A stretch of 64,000 nt of DNA, from positions 1 to 64,000 of the forward strand of contig VXIS01000111.1 of the NCBI GenBank assembly GCA_008704415.1, read 5' to 3'. Of the stretch, positions 31,590-43,191 are shown piece by piece (position 1 is the stretch's first letter; the number at the start of each line of letters is the position of its first letter). Below the pieces are notes generated by a model, which worked only from the letters and a program-made list of their open reading frames with translations, was not told where the DNA came from and did not search any database. The DNA is from Sphaerosporella brunnea. Taxonomy: Eukaryota > Ascomycota > Pezizomycetes > Pezizales > Pyronemataceae. Position numbers and translations under genes: made by a program.

Positions 31590-31860
31590 CTGGTTGAACG
31601 CATATGTAGTGGTACCGAACAAGAGCCGTGTTTTAACCATTACGATCCCTAGGTGCCATTACGTCCACTGTCCGCAGAGTCACGATGAATCGGTACAGGT
31701 TCTGCCCATGAACGCCACTGAGCCCGCCGTCGCGCTCGATGCCCAGATGTCTGTGGCAAATGGAGAAGCCATGCCCCGGCGCGAGAAATCTCAGTTGTTC
31801 ACGTCCACTGAGATGCAGCTGCTCATCCGCGTTGCTGCCAGATCGCACGTGCCGTTTTTG
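31590..31860 (+). pseudogene. Two-module family fragment, mainly exon 2
   Basis: An acceptor-like CCGCAG at 31674-31679 precedes an open frame. It encodes a linker and then LFTSTEMQLLIRVAARSH, aligning with FTYAEVQLLIRVA of member 3 and LFTSKEVDLLIRVA of member 2. The homology breaks off right after ARSH, with none of the remaining C-terminal helices. Upstream, GTGGTACCGAACAAGAGCC resembles the end of exon 1 of member 2, but the donor GT is CC. No N-terminal module is recognisable. Confidence 0.55.
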
Positions 31861-32201
31861 TGTTTAAGAGCCAACGGAGGGTTTCAATAATATAGTACAA
31901 AGGGTGGAGAGGAGACGATTTTGTAATCGCGGTCTAGGTGGTGGAAACCAACAGTCCGAGGCACAAAGAGCTTGCATATCCTTCCATTTATTGAGACCCA
32001 TAAACCTAGCCGAGCTATTGAAACGCGTGCCGAACTCCAGACAATCGACATCGAACGCGATGAAAATTTTAGTTGTCGACGTACTTTGAATCATCGCTCA
32101 GCGATTTGTGAATCCGACGACTGTAGGCGACTGTAGGCATGTCGGATTGGACGGCGTCGGCTAGTAGATCAAGTATTTTCGGAGGACAAACAATAGCCAA
32201 C

Positions 32202-32830
32202 CAGTGATGGACATGCGCCAGCACGAATCAATGCCCCAAGGTCAGCTTCAGCTGGCGAGTCTCGTAGAGGCAGTGGCTCGGGATCGCGTCCAACCTTTGG
32301 GTGATCTCCAGCTACAGCTCGAGCTGTTCCACTTTACCAGACTTTAAGCTTGCGGACTCTGTTAATTCTAGGTAACAGTATTCAACGTATCTAAGAATAC
32401 CAACCGTATGATGCCTGGCTGCAATTCCTCGGCGTTCCCATTGTTTTCACTGTGCAGGAGTGATCCCTGATTGGTATCTGGGACCGGAATCTCCTTACTT
32501 AACCTTTCACGTTCCTACTGCTCCCAATGATCATGCCCCAACCAGGTTTTAACCAACAGGCGAGGGCTATTCGGAGTCTGCAAGCGCGTGTTCGCTTTTT
32601 AGTAATACGATCTCCAGGTTGGGAGAAAAGACTCTCAGCCAGGACACTTGGGGTGGTATAGGCAGATATTAGCGAGCATTCATTGAGTATACCCCAGTTC
32701 CTTGATAGCTTTTCAAAATGAGAAGCACGATCACCCGGGAGCAGTGCAAGTGTTGATTCGTGTTCCACATTGCTGCTGGTGATGGTGGGATGATGGAAGG
32801 TAGTAGGTAGTGTTGGGTGGTTGTGCGAGG
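32202..32830 (-). mobile_element. hAT remnant with CAGTGATG end
   Basis: The left end CAGTGATGGACATGCGCCAG and the following 130 bp align with the end at 61901-62035. Within it the minus strand (about 32710-32510) encodes a decayed hAT dimerisation segment (AESLFSQPGDRITKKRTRA, compare ERLFSVAGDIITKKRNRL). The right end is not found. Confidence 0.6.
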
Positions 32831-34972
32831 CAGCGCGCCAGCAAAAAGCAACTCGCAGTTTCTATATGAGGCAGTGAATTTCGATTATTCGTGTTCCTTG
32901 TTATGCTGTTCATTTCCATCAACCCTAGCCATCCCCATCATGCTGAAAACGTGAGCTAGCTCGGCTCGTAGAGGACAAAGGATAGGATCGTCTTGTCTCG
33001 TCAGCGCCAGTTCCTAGCTTGAGCTACAGCCAAGTCGGACCGGAAAGTCAGCGCACGCGTCAGTCAGTAACGGGGCTGCGTGGTGGCCTGAGTAAACACG
33101 GGAGATGATGGCGTAGACAACTCCGCTCCGGGACAGGACAGGCTCGGGATGGGATGGTCTGGATACGGAATTGGGATGCGGGCCTATCGGGATGCGGGAT
33201 GGCCATGAAGATAGCCATGCCTCACAGTGTGCAAGCCCGATGAATATTTTGACAGAGGTTGAAATATGGTATTTTCCGTGTCCAGATTTAGCACGGCATT
33301 GGGGTTTCTATTTCCGTGCAGACCTCAGGGCATAGGGGCTCGAGGGCAATTTCACCAACCGTGAACCGCGCGTTTTCACCCACCCTGATTTGGCACTGCT
33401 CAAATGAGCCAATTTTCTGTCACCACTGGCTGAACTGCGGTTTAAAAGGTCCCGTTGCTATCCTGTTGCGAATATTCAGGATTGCACAAAAGGTAGGGAA
33501 ACACAGCTGGTGGCTAGCAACTGGCGTCCTCAAAAAAGCAAGCTTGCCTCCTCGTCCTTGGGTGTCTACCGCCTCGCCTCCCCGCTATCTCTCTTGTGAC
33601 TAGTTCTCGCGGTTGCGACGCGTTATGCTATCCGAAGAAGATACTTTGAGCCCAACGCCAACGATGAGGAGCGTCCTAGCTGTCCATCCGACGGCGATCG
33701 CCGCAACAAGAGCGCCGCCCAAATTCCAATGTTTACCGTCCAAACCCTGAGGTGGTGCGGTTAGACCAGTGGCAAGTTGGCCATTGCTTCGATAGATGGG
33801 GCGGTGGGGCGCCAGATGCTATTTAACCAACGGATTAGTCAAGCATAACCGCATGCTTTCGCCACCAACAACCGAAAACAGGTGATCGGAAGCGCAGTAT
33901 CTCTTTAGACCTTGAGAAGAGCAGGACAGGCCGCGGTTCAGAGCAGCGCTCAGGATATGCCACGATGCCAAGTAGCGAACGACAAGGTAACCGGGTTCTC
34001 AGGACATTGCATACTGATGGTTGGACTCATGAGACTGCATGCTTTTCCGGCTCCGAGTTTGTTATGAGACTCGACCGCATTGCGACCCTCATGAGTCTCT
34101 TGGCGTCCGCAAGTGGTGCTGTCTTTTGAGGGTTTGGTTCCCGACCGAGAGCATCTACACCAGTCACCAGCATCACAAACACACCGTCTTCATTCCAACG
34201 CCGGTGTGCCTGTGTGGGGTGTTTATACGAGATATCAAGCGATGCGCCAACATTGGAGTACTCCGTTGGCTTGCAGCAATCTGGGCGTCACAGGTAGTTG
34301 TAGTCGACCTTTAACCGCTGTTATGGGGTAACAATGAAATCTAACTTATTCTGAAACCTACCTCACGCCTATTGGGAGCACGCCAAACGCCAGATCTTCT
34401 CCAGTAGCCATGTACTGAGCTGGCGATCGTGGATTTCAACGGTCGAGGCGGCGAAAAAAAAAACAAGGACAACCAACGTGCTGTTCCTTGTGCAAACAGT
34501 TGAGCTGTGATGAATCTCCAGGACCCATGGACGGGCACGTTGATAGCAATGAGGCCGCCAAGCGTAGGTTGCCAGGGTCGGCGGTCAGATTGTGTGGAAG
34601 AACGGGGGCCCTGTATTTCCTGCATCGGCGCATATTCGATCCGGCCGGGCTTGCGATCCGCATGATCCGTTGCTACAGTTGACAGGGCTGTCGTGGTGTG
34701 CGGCACCAAAATCGCGCCACCTACAAAGATTGCGGATACGGTTGGGGCTCGGACGTTAGTGGTGTCCAGCCAGGCTTGCTGCCAGCCAGCCGGCCGAGCT
34801 AGGTGACCAACTGCATGGACCTCCTTGGCGGCCGGGTTGGGTTGTTTGGATGTTATGGCAGCCCGCCGGGCCGAATGGCTGTTTGGCTCACACCGTAGTT
34901 CCAGAAGGTGCATGAACGGAAAAACCGTTGACAAAACAAACATGGCCAATGGATGCATGAATGTGTCATGTA
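32831..34972. other. Gene-free stretch
   Basis: Short frames only. G-rich degenerate direct repeats (GGGATGCGGG, GGGATGGGATGG) at about 33150-33205. No gene recognised. Confidence 0.35.
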
Positions 34973-35510
34973 TAGTGATGAACGCAAGCCGAGGAGAGCA
35001 GAACCGCCAGGAAGGCTCGAGCCATCTCGGCATGTCACAACATGGCTTCGTCAAGGGGGGCCGAGCCTGAAAAGCTCGAGCTTTGGCTCGAACTGCCATA
35101 AAATTTACGATCTCGGAGCTGGTAAATGAGGCGTTGCACACAGTGACAAAAGAGAAGTCGCTGTAGTCGTATATATCCGACAGATCTGGTCCAGAATCAC
35201 AGCTTTGAAGCTCAGCTTCCTGCTCTGCGTACATGCCCTCTGCATCGCCGTTGTCCGAATGCTACTGGCCATCACCGTGGCCACCATCGCCAACACCATG
35301 AACAGCATTCCCGTGCCTGTCCTCTCCCCGACCTTCTTTTCTGCCGCCTCATCTTCCTCGCTACTGAAAGCACCATCAACCTCTCTCGGTTTGTGGGCAG
35401 TATCCCTGCAGTGTGCAGAACGATTATTGATCCCGTGCAATTCCCAGTCATCTTGGCTCTTGTGATTATGCCGGATGTTGCGGCGAAGCTGCACTGCGGC
35501 ATTGATCACG
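34973..35510 (-). mobile_element. Probable hAT remnant with TAGTGATG end
   Basis: TAGTGATGAACGCAAGCC at 34973 resembles the ends at 61901 and 54803, and GAGCTTTGGCTCGA (35079-35092) resembles hAT subterminal repeats. The minus strand inside carries an acidic stretch (DSGPDLSDIYDYSDF) like the acidic tails of hAT transposases here. No core domain is present, so the call rests on the end and context. Confidence 0.4.
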
Positions 35511-37062
35511 CATGCGGAACGTTTGATGCAGCGGGTGCGCCTGTCCCCAACGCTGCTCGAAGGACGACGCGGCCCTTGGAAGGAAGGCAGCCAAATTGGA
35601 ATTGTTCAGCACACTGAGTGTTGGCCTTCCAGCAGCTCTGTGGTGCGTATCTGGTAAACCCCGGTCATTGCGCTGCTACAAACAGGACGGCAGTCACGGT
35701 GAATATTACGCCACTCCCGGGTGATTGTCCAGTGTAGAGCTCGAACCTGAGCGTCGGCAGACGACGCGGCTCTGGGGTCTGTTGCGGGCGTGCTTGGAAA
35801 ATACCGGTGGTGTCATGATATTAGGAGTTTCAAAAAGGCGGAAGTGGTGCAGAGTGCGTATAGCTGGTGCTTAGAGAGGACGCGTAGTGGTCAGGTTACG
35901 CGGTTGGCACTGACGGAATTCCACGCTCATGCAAAAACTCGGCTCGTCAGGTATGGTGCAAGCGGCCTTAAACCAACCTGTCGCTCAAAATTTCCCCGAC
36001 TTTAATAACATCACAAGATTGCGCGACTGGTGGAGGCCAGCGCCTCAGTCCTACAGAGCGCATCTTATTTACGGGACCGGAGGTCTGTTTCCCCAGAGTT
36101 CTCACGTGGTGATCAGTTTATTATAAACAGTCGTTGCCGTCTCCACCACCGCCGAAGGGTCGGTTTAAGGCCGCCTGCACCATACCAGGCTGCAGCACCG
36201 GCGGGTCAGCCTTCGCTCGTCTCTGATAAAAGCTCGAGGTCGTAGCCCAAGGTGGCTCGCGAACAGGACAATGAACCATGCCGGACGGCTCAAGAACAGC
36301 GCAAGCAGAATGAAGAAAGAGCGAACCGTCCTGGGCTGCTCTGGGACGGTATCTCACCGATGTCTCACCGCACGGCTGTTACTTCAAATACAGAAAAGCA
36401 AACAACGGCGGAATGTGGCAATCCACTTACTGCTTAGCGGCGGAGGGTCGCCGCTCCTGGACCTGCTCAACAATCCACGCCGGCAGACATCGGGGCGCGA
36501 GGTTTTGCAGGGTGACATGGAGATTGAAAATGTAGGCGTTCCTGCATTTGATGTGTTCTCGGGAGGCGCCCCTCGGCCTCGCCGTCCGCGATCCCACCCT
36601 CTCCCCTGCTCGGCCTCATCAGTGATTGGAGAACGCGGAGGCTTTTTGATTGTTGCCTATTATTGCCACGCGAGATCGTGCGCTCTGGATGATTGCTGCG
36701 TGGGTTAACCTGGCGTTCAATGCTCATGCTGATGGGAAGAAGCTTGACGACGTGAGCCACGGGTTGGACATGCATACAGTTCTTGCCGTTGTTTCGCCCC
36801 GTGCCAGCGGGCGAATGCAATAAGCATGAGGGACGTTCAGCGGATGTTCGACAATGGCATGCTGAGAGGCCTTTCGTCTTGAACGCAAAGGCAGCAGATG
36901 CGGTGTTCGGTGCTTTTCGGCAGGAGCCATCGTCCGGCGCACACCCCTTGTGGGTCGCAATGGCCGAATGCCGCGCTTAGGACGATAGCAGTGTGAGCCG
37001 TGCGCGATCGTGACTGCTGGATGCGGCGCAAAGTGCGTCAGCAATCCTGACGATACGCCGTC
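35511..37062. other. Gene-free stretch
   Basis: Overlapping frames such as 36271-36708 (+) and 36724-37305 (-) have no recognised domain. Confidence 0.3.
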
Positions 37063-37158
37063 TCGGGCGTACTGCTGGATCAGGATGGACAGGCTCGGCA
37101 CACTAAAGTCCTCCCTCCACGAGCCCGAGCTGCTGATCCGCGTGGCATCCCTGAGATA
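37063..37158 (+). pseudogene. Possible short trace of the two-module family
   Basis: The frame encodes EPELLIRVASL before a stop, matching the conserved LLIRVA core and preceding acidic residue. Only about a dozen residues match, so chance is not excluded. Confidence 0.25.
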
Positions 37159-37779
37159 AAGTGTCGGTGGGCTAGAAGAGTGGATATTACAGATGTTGTG
37201 AATCCAGATCCCCGGTTTGCGGGTGGGAATGGTGGACCAGGAGACACGGAACCCAACGGGCTGATGCATCAGTTGTTTGCCATGTTGGCCGCTGGGTCTG
37301 CGCAAAGCGCGATTTCATGCCGTTCATTGAAATAGATAAACATCCTGAGTTATGTTTGTAGAGCTTCTTGCGGTCTTGTTTCAGTGATTGGTCAATCCGA
37401 CAGCTGCATGAGCCACCGGCGGCAGGGGACAATGCTAGTCCGACTTGGATGCCCGCTACCCCGTGAATTTCGTCAAATTGCCTCCACACCCCGTGCAAAA
37501 GGATTGATTGCGGGTACGCGTTGTATTACTCGTGCCCCAGCCACTCACTGGATTTCCGTCAACTCCCGCCGTGGCTGTCCCCGCCCCCACAGACCCTGGC
37601 CCTTCAGGCTGCCAGCACAGTTTCTCCTTCTCGGAATGCCTTGCCTGTTTACAGGATCCAGTGTCTGCGTTCAATGACACGACGCGAGCCTAAGCTAAGC
37701 TACGGCAACGGGGGCGCGCGACCAGCCAGGGCAAGAGAAGAGGCGACATGTGGCGAACCAGTGCTTCCACGCTGTCCTA

Positions 37780-37990
37780 TTGGTAAGGGTGTAGGCCATC
37801 CCAGGCACGAAGGATAGATTAATTATATGGTTTCCGGCAATATCTGTGCTTTCGTCCATGACTGTATTGAGGTATCTAGCCATTTTCCAATGATGCTGAG
37901 CCTCGCTGTAGACCTCTTCGTAGCAACTATCAAACCACTTCGCCGCTAAATATGGGGCAGCTTGACTGCGGGCTAGTGCGGACGGAGGGG
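37780..37990 (-). mobile_element. Fragment of a hAT/DUF659-type transposase
   Basis: The minus strand encodes KWFDSCYEEVYSEAQHHWKM then RYLNTVMDESTDIAGNHIIN and LSFVPG. This resembles the first catalytic-Asp region of DUF659/hAT transposases (DESTDI...). There are no ends and no other domains. Confidence 0.6.
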
Positions 37991-37998
37991 CTGGCCAT

Positions 37999-38076
37999 GG
38001 TTGACGGAGCAGGAGGATCTGGGCGGTTGACGGAGCAGGAGGATCTGGGCGGTTGACGGAATGGAAGGATCTAGGC
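37999..38076 (+). repeat. 26-bp tandem repeat, three units
   Basis: Units of GGTTGACGGAGCAGGAGGAT plus CTGGGC start at 37999, 38025 and 38051. The first two are identical; the third differs at three positions. Confidence 0.9.
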
Positions 38077-38786
38077 TGGATGAAAGGGTTTTTGTTTGTA
38101 GGAAGGAAGGGTCCGGGTGCCGGGAAAGGGATTGTGGCGGATCGGATCTTGACGGACCTCGAGCCCCTTTAAATTGGGCCCGAGGACCCTCCTCAGCTCA
38201 GACCGCACGTCTTCCCACAGTTCTCTGCCCACCCACCGACACCCCCTTTTCTTCCATTTGCTCCATTTCCCAGTAGCTCTGCCAACGGGCGAGACTGGAA
38301 GGAGTTTAGGCTCGGCCCGGGGGGCTCGGGGTTGGAGCGATCGGGGTCACCAACTCTCACCCCTCGGTTCGGGCTAGGGGCAAACCTTCTGATATGATTT
38401 CATGGTTTTGTTTTCTAGTTTCTCACAGTTATTTGTTCGGTTTCAAGTTCTTATCGTTTGTTGAGTCTCAAATACATCACCGCCACCCGCCGGAGGAAAG
38501 CACTAGCTTTACGTCGTGGTGGTTCGTAGTTTTGAAACCCGTGCAGGGCAGCGGTCCGTGAATGTTCGTCTTCATTCATTCCAAACGGATGTGGGTTCAT
38601 ATACGCAGTCATCGCATCGTCATGTTGTTTGAGGGCAATTGCTTCGTCAGGGAGAAGCATCGGTGATGGAATCCCAGGCACTGGGCGGGGGTCTATTGAC
38701 GCCGAGCCCGCAGCGCCCCCAGCGCCCCTGGCGCTCCCAGTCCCCCCGACCCGCTCTACGCCGTGTTCGATATCTCTCAGCCTCTA
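38077..38786. other. Gene-free stretch upstream of the F-box/ankyrin gene
   Basis: Contains ACCCC/CACC-rich DNA at 38225-38270 and Pro-codon-like GC-rich DNA around 38700-38760. No supported frame. Confidence 0.35.
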
Positions 38787-39005
38787 CTGGATCCGAGTAT
38801 GAAGTGGTGATACAGGATTAGTGTTAGGGTTAGACAGGGTTAGCTAGTTTGGGGTTTGGAGGTAGTGCTTGTTTTTGCCTCTTAATGGAGCAGCATCTCG
38901 CACTTAGCTCCGTACCTTACAATTGACACTTCTACCGACGTTCTTACAGTCCACGGCAGCAAACCTATTGTCAACAGTCAACCTCCAAACCACCAAACCA
39001 CCGTC
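38787..39005 (+). promoter_or_regulatory. Upstream and leader region of the F-box/ankyrin gene, with telomere-like insert
   Basis: It is homologous to 28720-28880, but with about 45 extra bases (about 38813-38860) containing TTAGGGTTAG and AGGGTTAG, close to the fungal telomere repeat TTAGGG. The insert splits the otherwise collinear block after GTGATA. The ATG lies at 39006. Confidence 0.6.
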
Positions 39006-40037
39006 ATGGCATCAACCCCCCCATTCCGCGCGATGCCGACCGAAACGCTCCTCGACATCGGCGACCTCCTTTCGGTGCGCGACCTCAGCGCTCTTTCCCG
39101 CACGTGCCGGTCCCTGCATGATATTTTCACGTTGCCGCTTTTCCGACGCGTCCGAAACTCGCTGGAAACGCGTCTGTTTGCCGTGATGCGGAGCAACGAT
39201 AACATCCACCTGCTCACCTATCTCCTCGATGACGGCCTCCCGGTTGATGGCACCCTATTCCCCGTAACCGCATTCCCACCCAGCGGCGAGTTCACCCTTT
39301 TACACTTGGCAGCATACACAGGCAGCGACGCGCTGGTCCGACTGCTGATCGATCGTGGTGCGAACATCTCGGCCGCCATGACATACATTTTCCAGGCGCA
39401 GGGCCAGCGAGTCTGGGTGGAAGACTGGGAAACAATGGTCATCTACGGGGGCTCGCCGCTGCACTGTGCGGCGTCCAACGGACATTATGCGGTGGCCGGG
39501 CTGCTCATTGAAAATGGCGCCGTGATCTCTGCCGCAGCAGAGGACGGGCAAACACCGCTGCACTGTGCGGCGTACAACGGACATCATGCGGTGGCCAGGC
39601 TGCTCATTGAAAATGGCGCCGTGGTCTGTGCCGCAGCAGAGTTCGGGGAGACCCCGCTGCATATGGCGGCGTGTGCAGGCGATGGGGTCATGTGTCAGCT
39701 GCTCATATCAAAGGGCGCCAACGTCTCGGCGATCACATCATCAGGAGAAACAGCGTTGGTCTATGCTGCAGTCCGGGAGCATGAAGAAGTGCTGCGGATG
39801 CTGATTGCGAACGGCGCTGACGTATCTACCGCCAACGACCGAGGGCGGACCCCCCTTCACGAAGTGGCTCTGTGGGGTCTGGAGTCGGCTGCCCGTTTCC
39901 TCATCGAGAATGGGGCCAACGTGTCAGCTCTCGACGGTGAGGGGAAGACCCCGATACAAGTCGCAATCGCTTGCGGGCAGGACGCTGTCATACAGGTACT
40001 CCGTGACTGGTCAAAACTGTCCGCCGGAGAGACCTAG
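39006..40037 (+). CDS. F-box and ankyrin-repeat protein (343 aa)
   Basis: Likely substrate adaptor of an SCF (SKP1-cullin-F-box) ubiquitin ligase. The F-box (about residues 7-50: MPTETLLDIGDLLSVRDL, LSRTCRSLHDI) would bind SKP1 and the ankyrin repeats would bind a target. Seven ankyrin repeats are visible: 94-126, then after an insert 149-180, 181-214, 215-247, 248-279, 280-312 and a partial one at 313-335. Hallmark TPLHxAAxxGH..VxxLLIxxGA motifs are well kept. Repeats two and three are about 90% identical in DNA over 99 bp, a recent internal duplication. The frame is single-exon, with no signal peptide or membrane segment, and appears intact. The ATG is the first one, directly before the F-box. 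Such genes are often expanded in mushroom-forming fungi. Confidence 0.9.
   Translation: MASTPPFRAMPTETLLDIGDLLSVRDLSALSRTCRSLHDIFTLPLFRRVRNSLETRLFAVMRSNDNIHLLTYLLDDGLPVDGTLFPVTAFPPSGEFTLLHLAAYTGSDALVRLLIDRGANISAAMTYIFQAQGQRVWVEDWETMVIYGGSPLHCAASNGHYAVAGLLIENGAVISAAAEDGQTPLHCAAYNGHHAVARLLIENGAVVCAAAEFGETPLHMAACAGDGVMCQLLISKGANVSAITSSGETALVYAAVREHEEVLRMLIANGADVSTANDRGRTPLHEVALWGLESAARFLIENGANVSALDGEGKTPIQVAIACGQDAVIQVLRDWSKLSAGET
39459..39656 (+). repeat. 99-bp tandem duplication inside the ankyrin gene
   Basis: Units 39459-39557 and 39558-39656 differ at about ten positions. The unit is 33 codons, exactly one ankyrin repeat. Confidence 0.9.
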
Positions 40038-40340
40038 CCACTCAACAGGGGCGCTATACAATTCGGAAATTTCGCTGCTTGCGTGGTTATCAGTAGGCTG
40101 GATTCTGGGACGGCGTGGGGGAGGGACACGGGAGGTCAATGCGCAGGAGGCAGGCAAGGACGGTGTGTGGTGCTGGTACCGATTACGTTTTCATGGAGTG
40201 TGGCATCATTTGTAGACCCTGAATATATTTTATTCCGCATACTCGCGTTTATCCACTCGGCATGACATACAATGCCGCCCCGAACATCACTACCTTCCGC
40301 GGTGCGACTCACCATTCCCAGTATGGCTCACGCCAGAATC
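40038..40340. other. 3' flank of the F-box/ankyrin gene
   Basis: No gene. The next repeat begins near 40341. Confidence 0.4.
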
Positions 40341-40985
40341 TCTTGCTGAACATCGCTGGGGATAACGTCCATGATGGTTGACATAAACGCGATGGTCTAG
40401 ATAGCCACCCAAGGCTGAGCTTGTACGCACCTGGCACCGACCATCTAGGCAACCACCACGAGCCTGGGTACCATGAGACGATAGCCGGAGCAACAGAGCA
40501 TGGAAAAGAACATTCTGTGAGAACGTTGTAGCATCCGCGCAAACAACAGCCCTTCTAGAGGCATCCAACAGTGATTATTTGGCTCTCCCACCCGGTCAGA
40601 CACCTGAGCACATTTTGTCAGAAGCGCTGCCCGGCTGGAGCTGCGACTTACTAGAAAGATTCTTTGTGAGTTGATGGTGGAGATAGAACAGCGCATGTGC
40701 ATGGAGGTCTTGTCTAGATAGGCACCAAGAGCGCTGTTGTTAGCATGAATAGCGGAGCGGGCGCGCCTCTCTACGTGGTATCCCCACCACTCAACACGCT
40801 CCACCTGGGCAAGGCCAAGCCACGGGCGAAGGATGCAAAAGAAAACTGCATCCAGAGGGCAATTCAGGTCGTCCTAAATACAACTCCACCCGCTCCTTCT
40901 GCATCAATGCATCGTGCTGCGGACAAGTATGGGTTCACACGGAGAACTACCCAAACCCGTGGTCAACGTAGCAAAGAACAAGTGA
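40341..40985 (+). mobile_element. Degenerate pogo/Fot1-like transposon, copy B
   Basis: It begins with a terminal-like CATGATGGTTGACATAAACG and carries the same sequence as copy A (10083-10620). The coding part (40745-40985) reads LGKAK.RAKDAKENCIQRAI, then RAADKYGFTRRTTQTR, which resembles the Psq helix-turn-helix of pogo/Fot1 transposases. No DDE domain remains. The first 460 bp recur inverted at 41630-42060. Confidence 0.6.
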
Positions 40986-41629
40986 CTGAAGGGGCTCATT
41001 GGTAAAAGGTGCATCACTGGATGTCTGCATTGTGACCCCGAGCTGGGCTCATGCTTTGCCTGTGGCAGTTGCGGACATACCGTTCCACGTCCGCATCTTG
41101 GGCCAGTGGTAGGTGCGACAAAGCAAGTGCGTGGCCACGAAATCCACCACTACCCCTCAGAATATACCCAACAGGTCCAGCAAGTGCACTCCGACAGCAT
41201 AGAACGATAAAAGACGCTGCAAACCATCTTGAGCTAATGATTCAGAGAAGGACAATGAAAATTTGGGTGACGGCGAGACCGGGAGTGCACCCCTGAATCA
41301 TCCGGCAAGTCCGCCCACAACACGCCGCTTGGTGAGACCCAAAACAAGCCCGAGCACCTCTGTGACGCTCCAGAATAGTCTACAAACCCAATGAATCTTT
41401 TGTGTCAGTTCCAGCATCCGCCGGCTAGCGTTCTTGACAAAATACCGTGACGGGAGGATAATAACGACGAGAAAGAGGATGAGCGCAGTTGGGCCTTTCT
41501 AGAATGTTTTTCTTTCGGTCTAATAATACAGCACGTTTATACCCTTGACTTTCCGGTGTTTTCGTGCAATATGTCAAGCAAAATTCAATTTGGTTGGTTA
41601 GAACTCCTGTGGGGGTGTTCTAGATGGGG
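40986..41629. other. Interval between inverted pogo-like copies
   Basis: No gene recognised. Possibly more of the degenerate transposon: at 41031-41130 the + strand has a CHCDPELGSCFACGSCG-like Cys pattern only by frame switching, so nothing is claimed. Confidence 0.3.
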
Positions 41630-42060
41630 TGCTTAGAAGAAGCGCGCCGGCTCCACTATTTATGCCAACAACAGCGCTCTTGGTGACCATCCAGGCAAGA
41701 CCTCAATGCACTCGCGCTTTTCGGTCTCTATCACCAATACACAAAGAATCTTTCTAGTAAGTCCCAGCTCCCGCCGGCCAGCGCTTCTGACTAAATGTGC
41801 TCACAAGTGTCTGACCGGGTTGGCGAGACCAATAATCACCGTTGGACGCGTCTGGAAGGGGTCTTGATTGCATGGATGCTGCAGCGTTCTCACAAAATCT
41901 TCTTTTCTATGCTCTGTTGTTCGGGGTAATATCTCATCGCAGCTGGGCGTCGAGAACTCTCGTGGTGGTGTTCCAGATGGGCAGCACCGGGCGCGTATAA
42001 TCTCAGGCTCGGGTGGCTATCTAGACCATCGCGTCTATGTCAACCATCATTGACGTTAGC
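41630..42060 (-). mobile_element. Degenerate pogo-like transposon, copy C (inverted)
   Basis: Reverse complement of the 5' part of copy B. It includes the same end (CGTCTATGTCAACCATCATTG at 42030-42050) and the block AACAACAGCGCTCTTGGTG. Copies B and C thus form a large imperfect inverted repeat, with arms of about 430 bp about 0.8-0.9 kb apart. Confidence 0.65.
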
Positions 42061-43191
42061 ATCGCGCAACCCTCAACCAAAAAGCCAATCGAACTGCATG
42101 CCGATAACAAGTGCACATCCAGTGGCGAGTGGATATCTTCACCAGCCCCAAAAAGAAAGAATTGCCGAGAATCCCACCGCCGAAGACAGCACGCAACCCG
42201 CAGCCCCGTCGACGAAGACGTCAACCACCGACGTTCACCAAGCGTAACGCCAAATCGAAAGGTAGATATCGGCAAAGCACCCGCCGATGCACCGCTAGCA
42301 GTAATGGTGGTGGGCTATGAAAATGCTTATCTGTGTCCACTCTCACGTCATCAAGCCGAAACGGTTTTTTTTCGTACGTTTGACCGTCCGTGATAAAGCG
42401 TCCCTCACAAACACCACGGCATGTGGATAGCGACACCAATGAGTACCCGCAGGAGTAATCGTCATCTCCAGCTTCACGCGCTCGATCAATTTGAATTGGT
42501 GTTGGTCGTCTCAGAGGAGTGTCCGGGGCGCGTTTTAGACTGTAGCTCGGTGGCCAGGTAGACTCTCAGCCTCAGGCCAAACGGTACGCCTGACACAGTC
42601 GGCCGGCGGTCGATACCTACCCCAAACTCGGCTGATTACATCCAGGGCCGACAGATGTTTGGGTCAGGCCAGGTTCCAAGCTTCGGATCGGCGGGGACAA
42701 GCACTTCCGTGGTCGCCGCGTGGCCGGACACCTTCATAGTGTGCGATATTTTCCACAACCATCTACGATGTGTCAACTGCTTGATTCTGCGTGTCCCTAT
42801 GGCCGAACCATGCGGCGGCATGGAATATCCATAGGCAGATCGTAGGCCGTAGCTGCCCGACGAGATTGTCTTCACAGGCAGCTGACTTGCGGTACAGGCA
42901 CGCAGTCCGGACCTCTCTGCGGCCACGACGCCGTGTCCGTGCTGTCGTTTCAGCAGCGCGAGAGCACATCTGCCGTAGACCAACCCTGTACTTCAGTCGA
43001 TCACGCAGCACCCCATCAAGCGGGCTGGCCGGCGTTCCAGTCCTGCCTGAGACGATTGCGGCCGATGACTTCGCATAATCGTGACTCAGGCGCAGTGACA
43101 GCGGCGCTGAACGCGGCTTCGACGGCCTCACAGCAGGATGTCGCGGTATCCACCGCTTGGCTGCTTGACGTCTTCAGCGGGCACAACGTCA
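42061..43191. other. Gene-free stretch
   Basis: A hydrophilic frame at 42037-42393 (+) begins inside the copy C terminus (SPAPKRKNCRES...). It is not recognised and probably not a gene. Confidence 0.3.

Noticed and set aside
34341..35234. 297-codon minus-strand frame
   Set aside because: It runs across a hAT end and GC-rich repeats; only the first 30 residues (an acidic tail) look transposon-derived.
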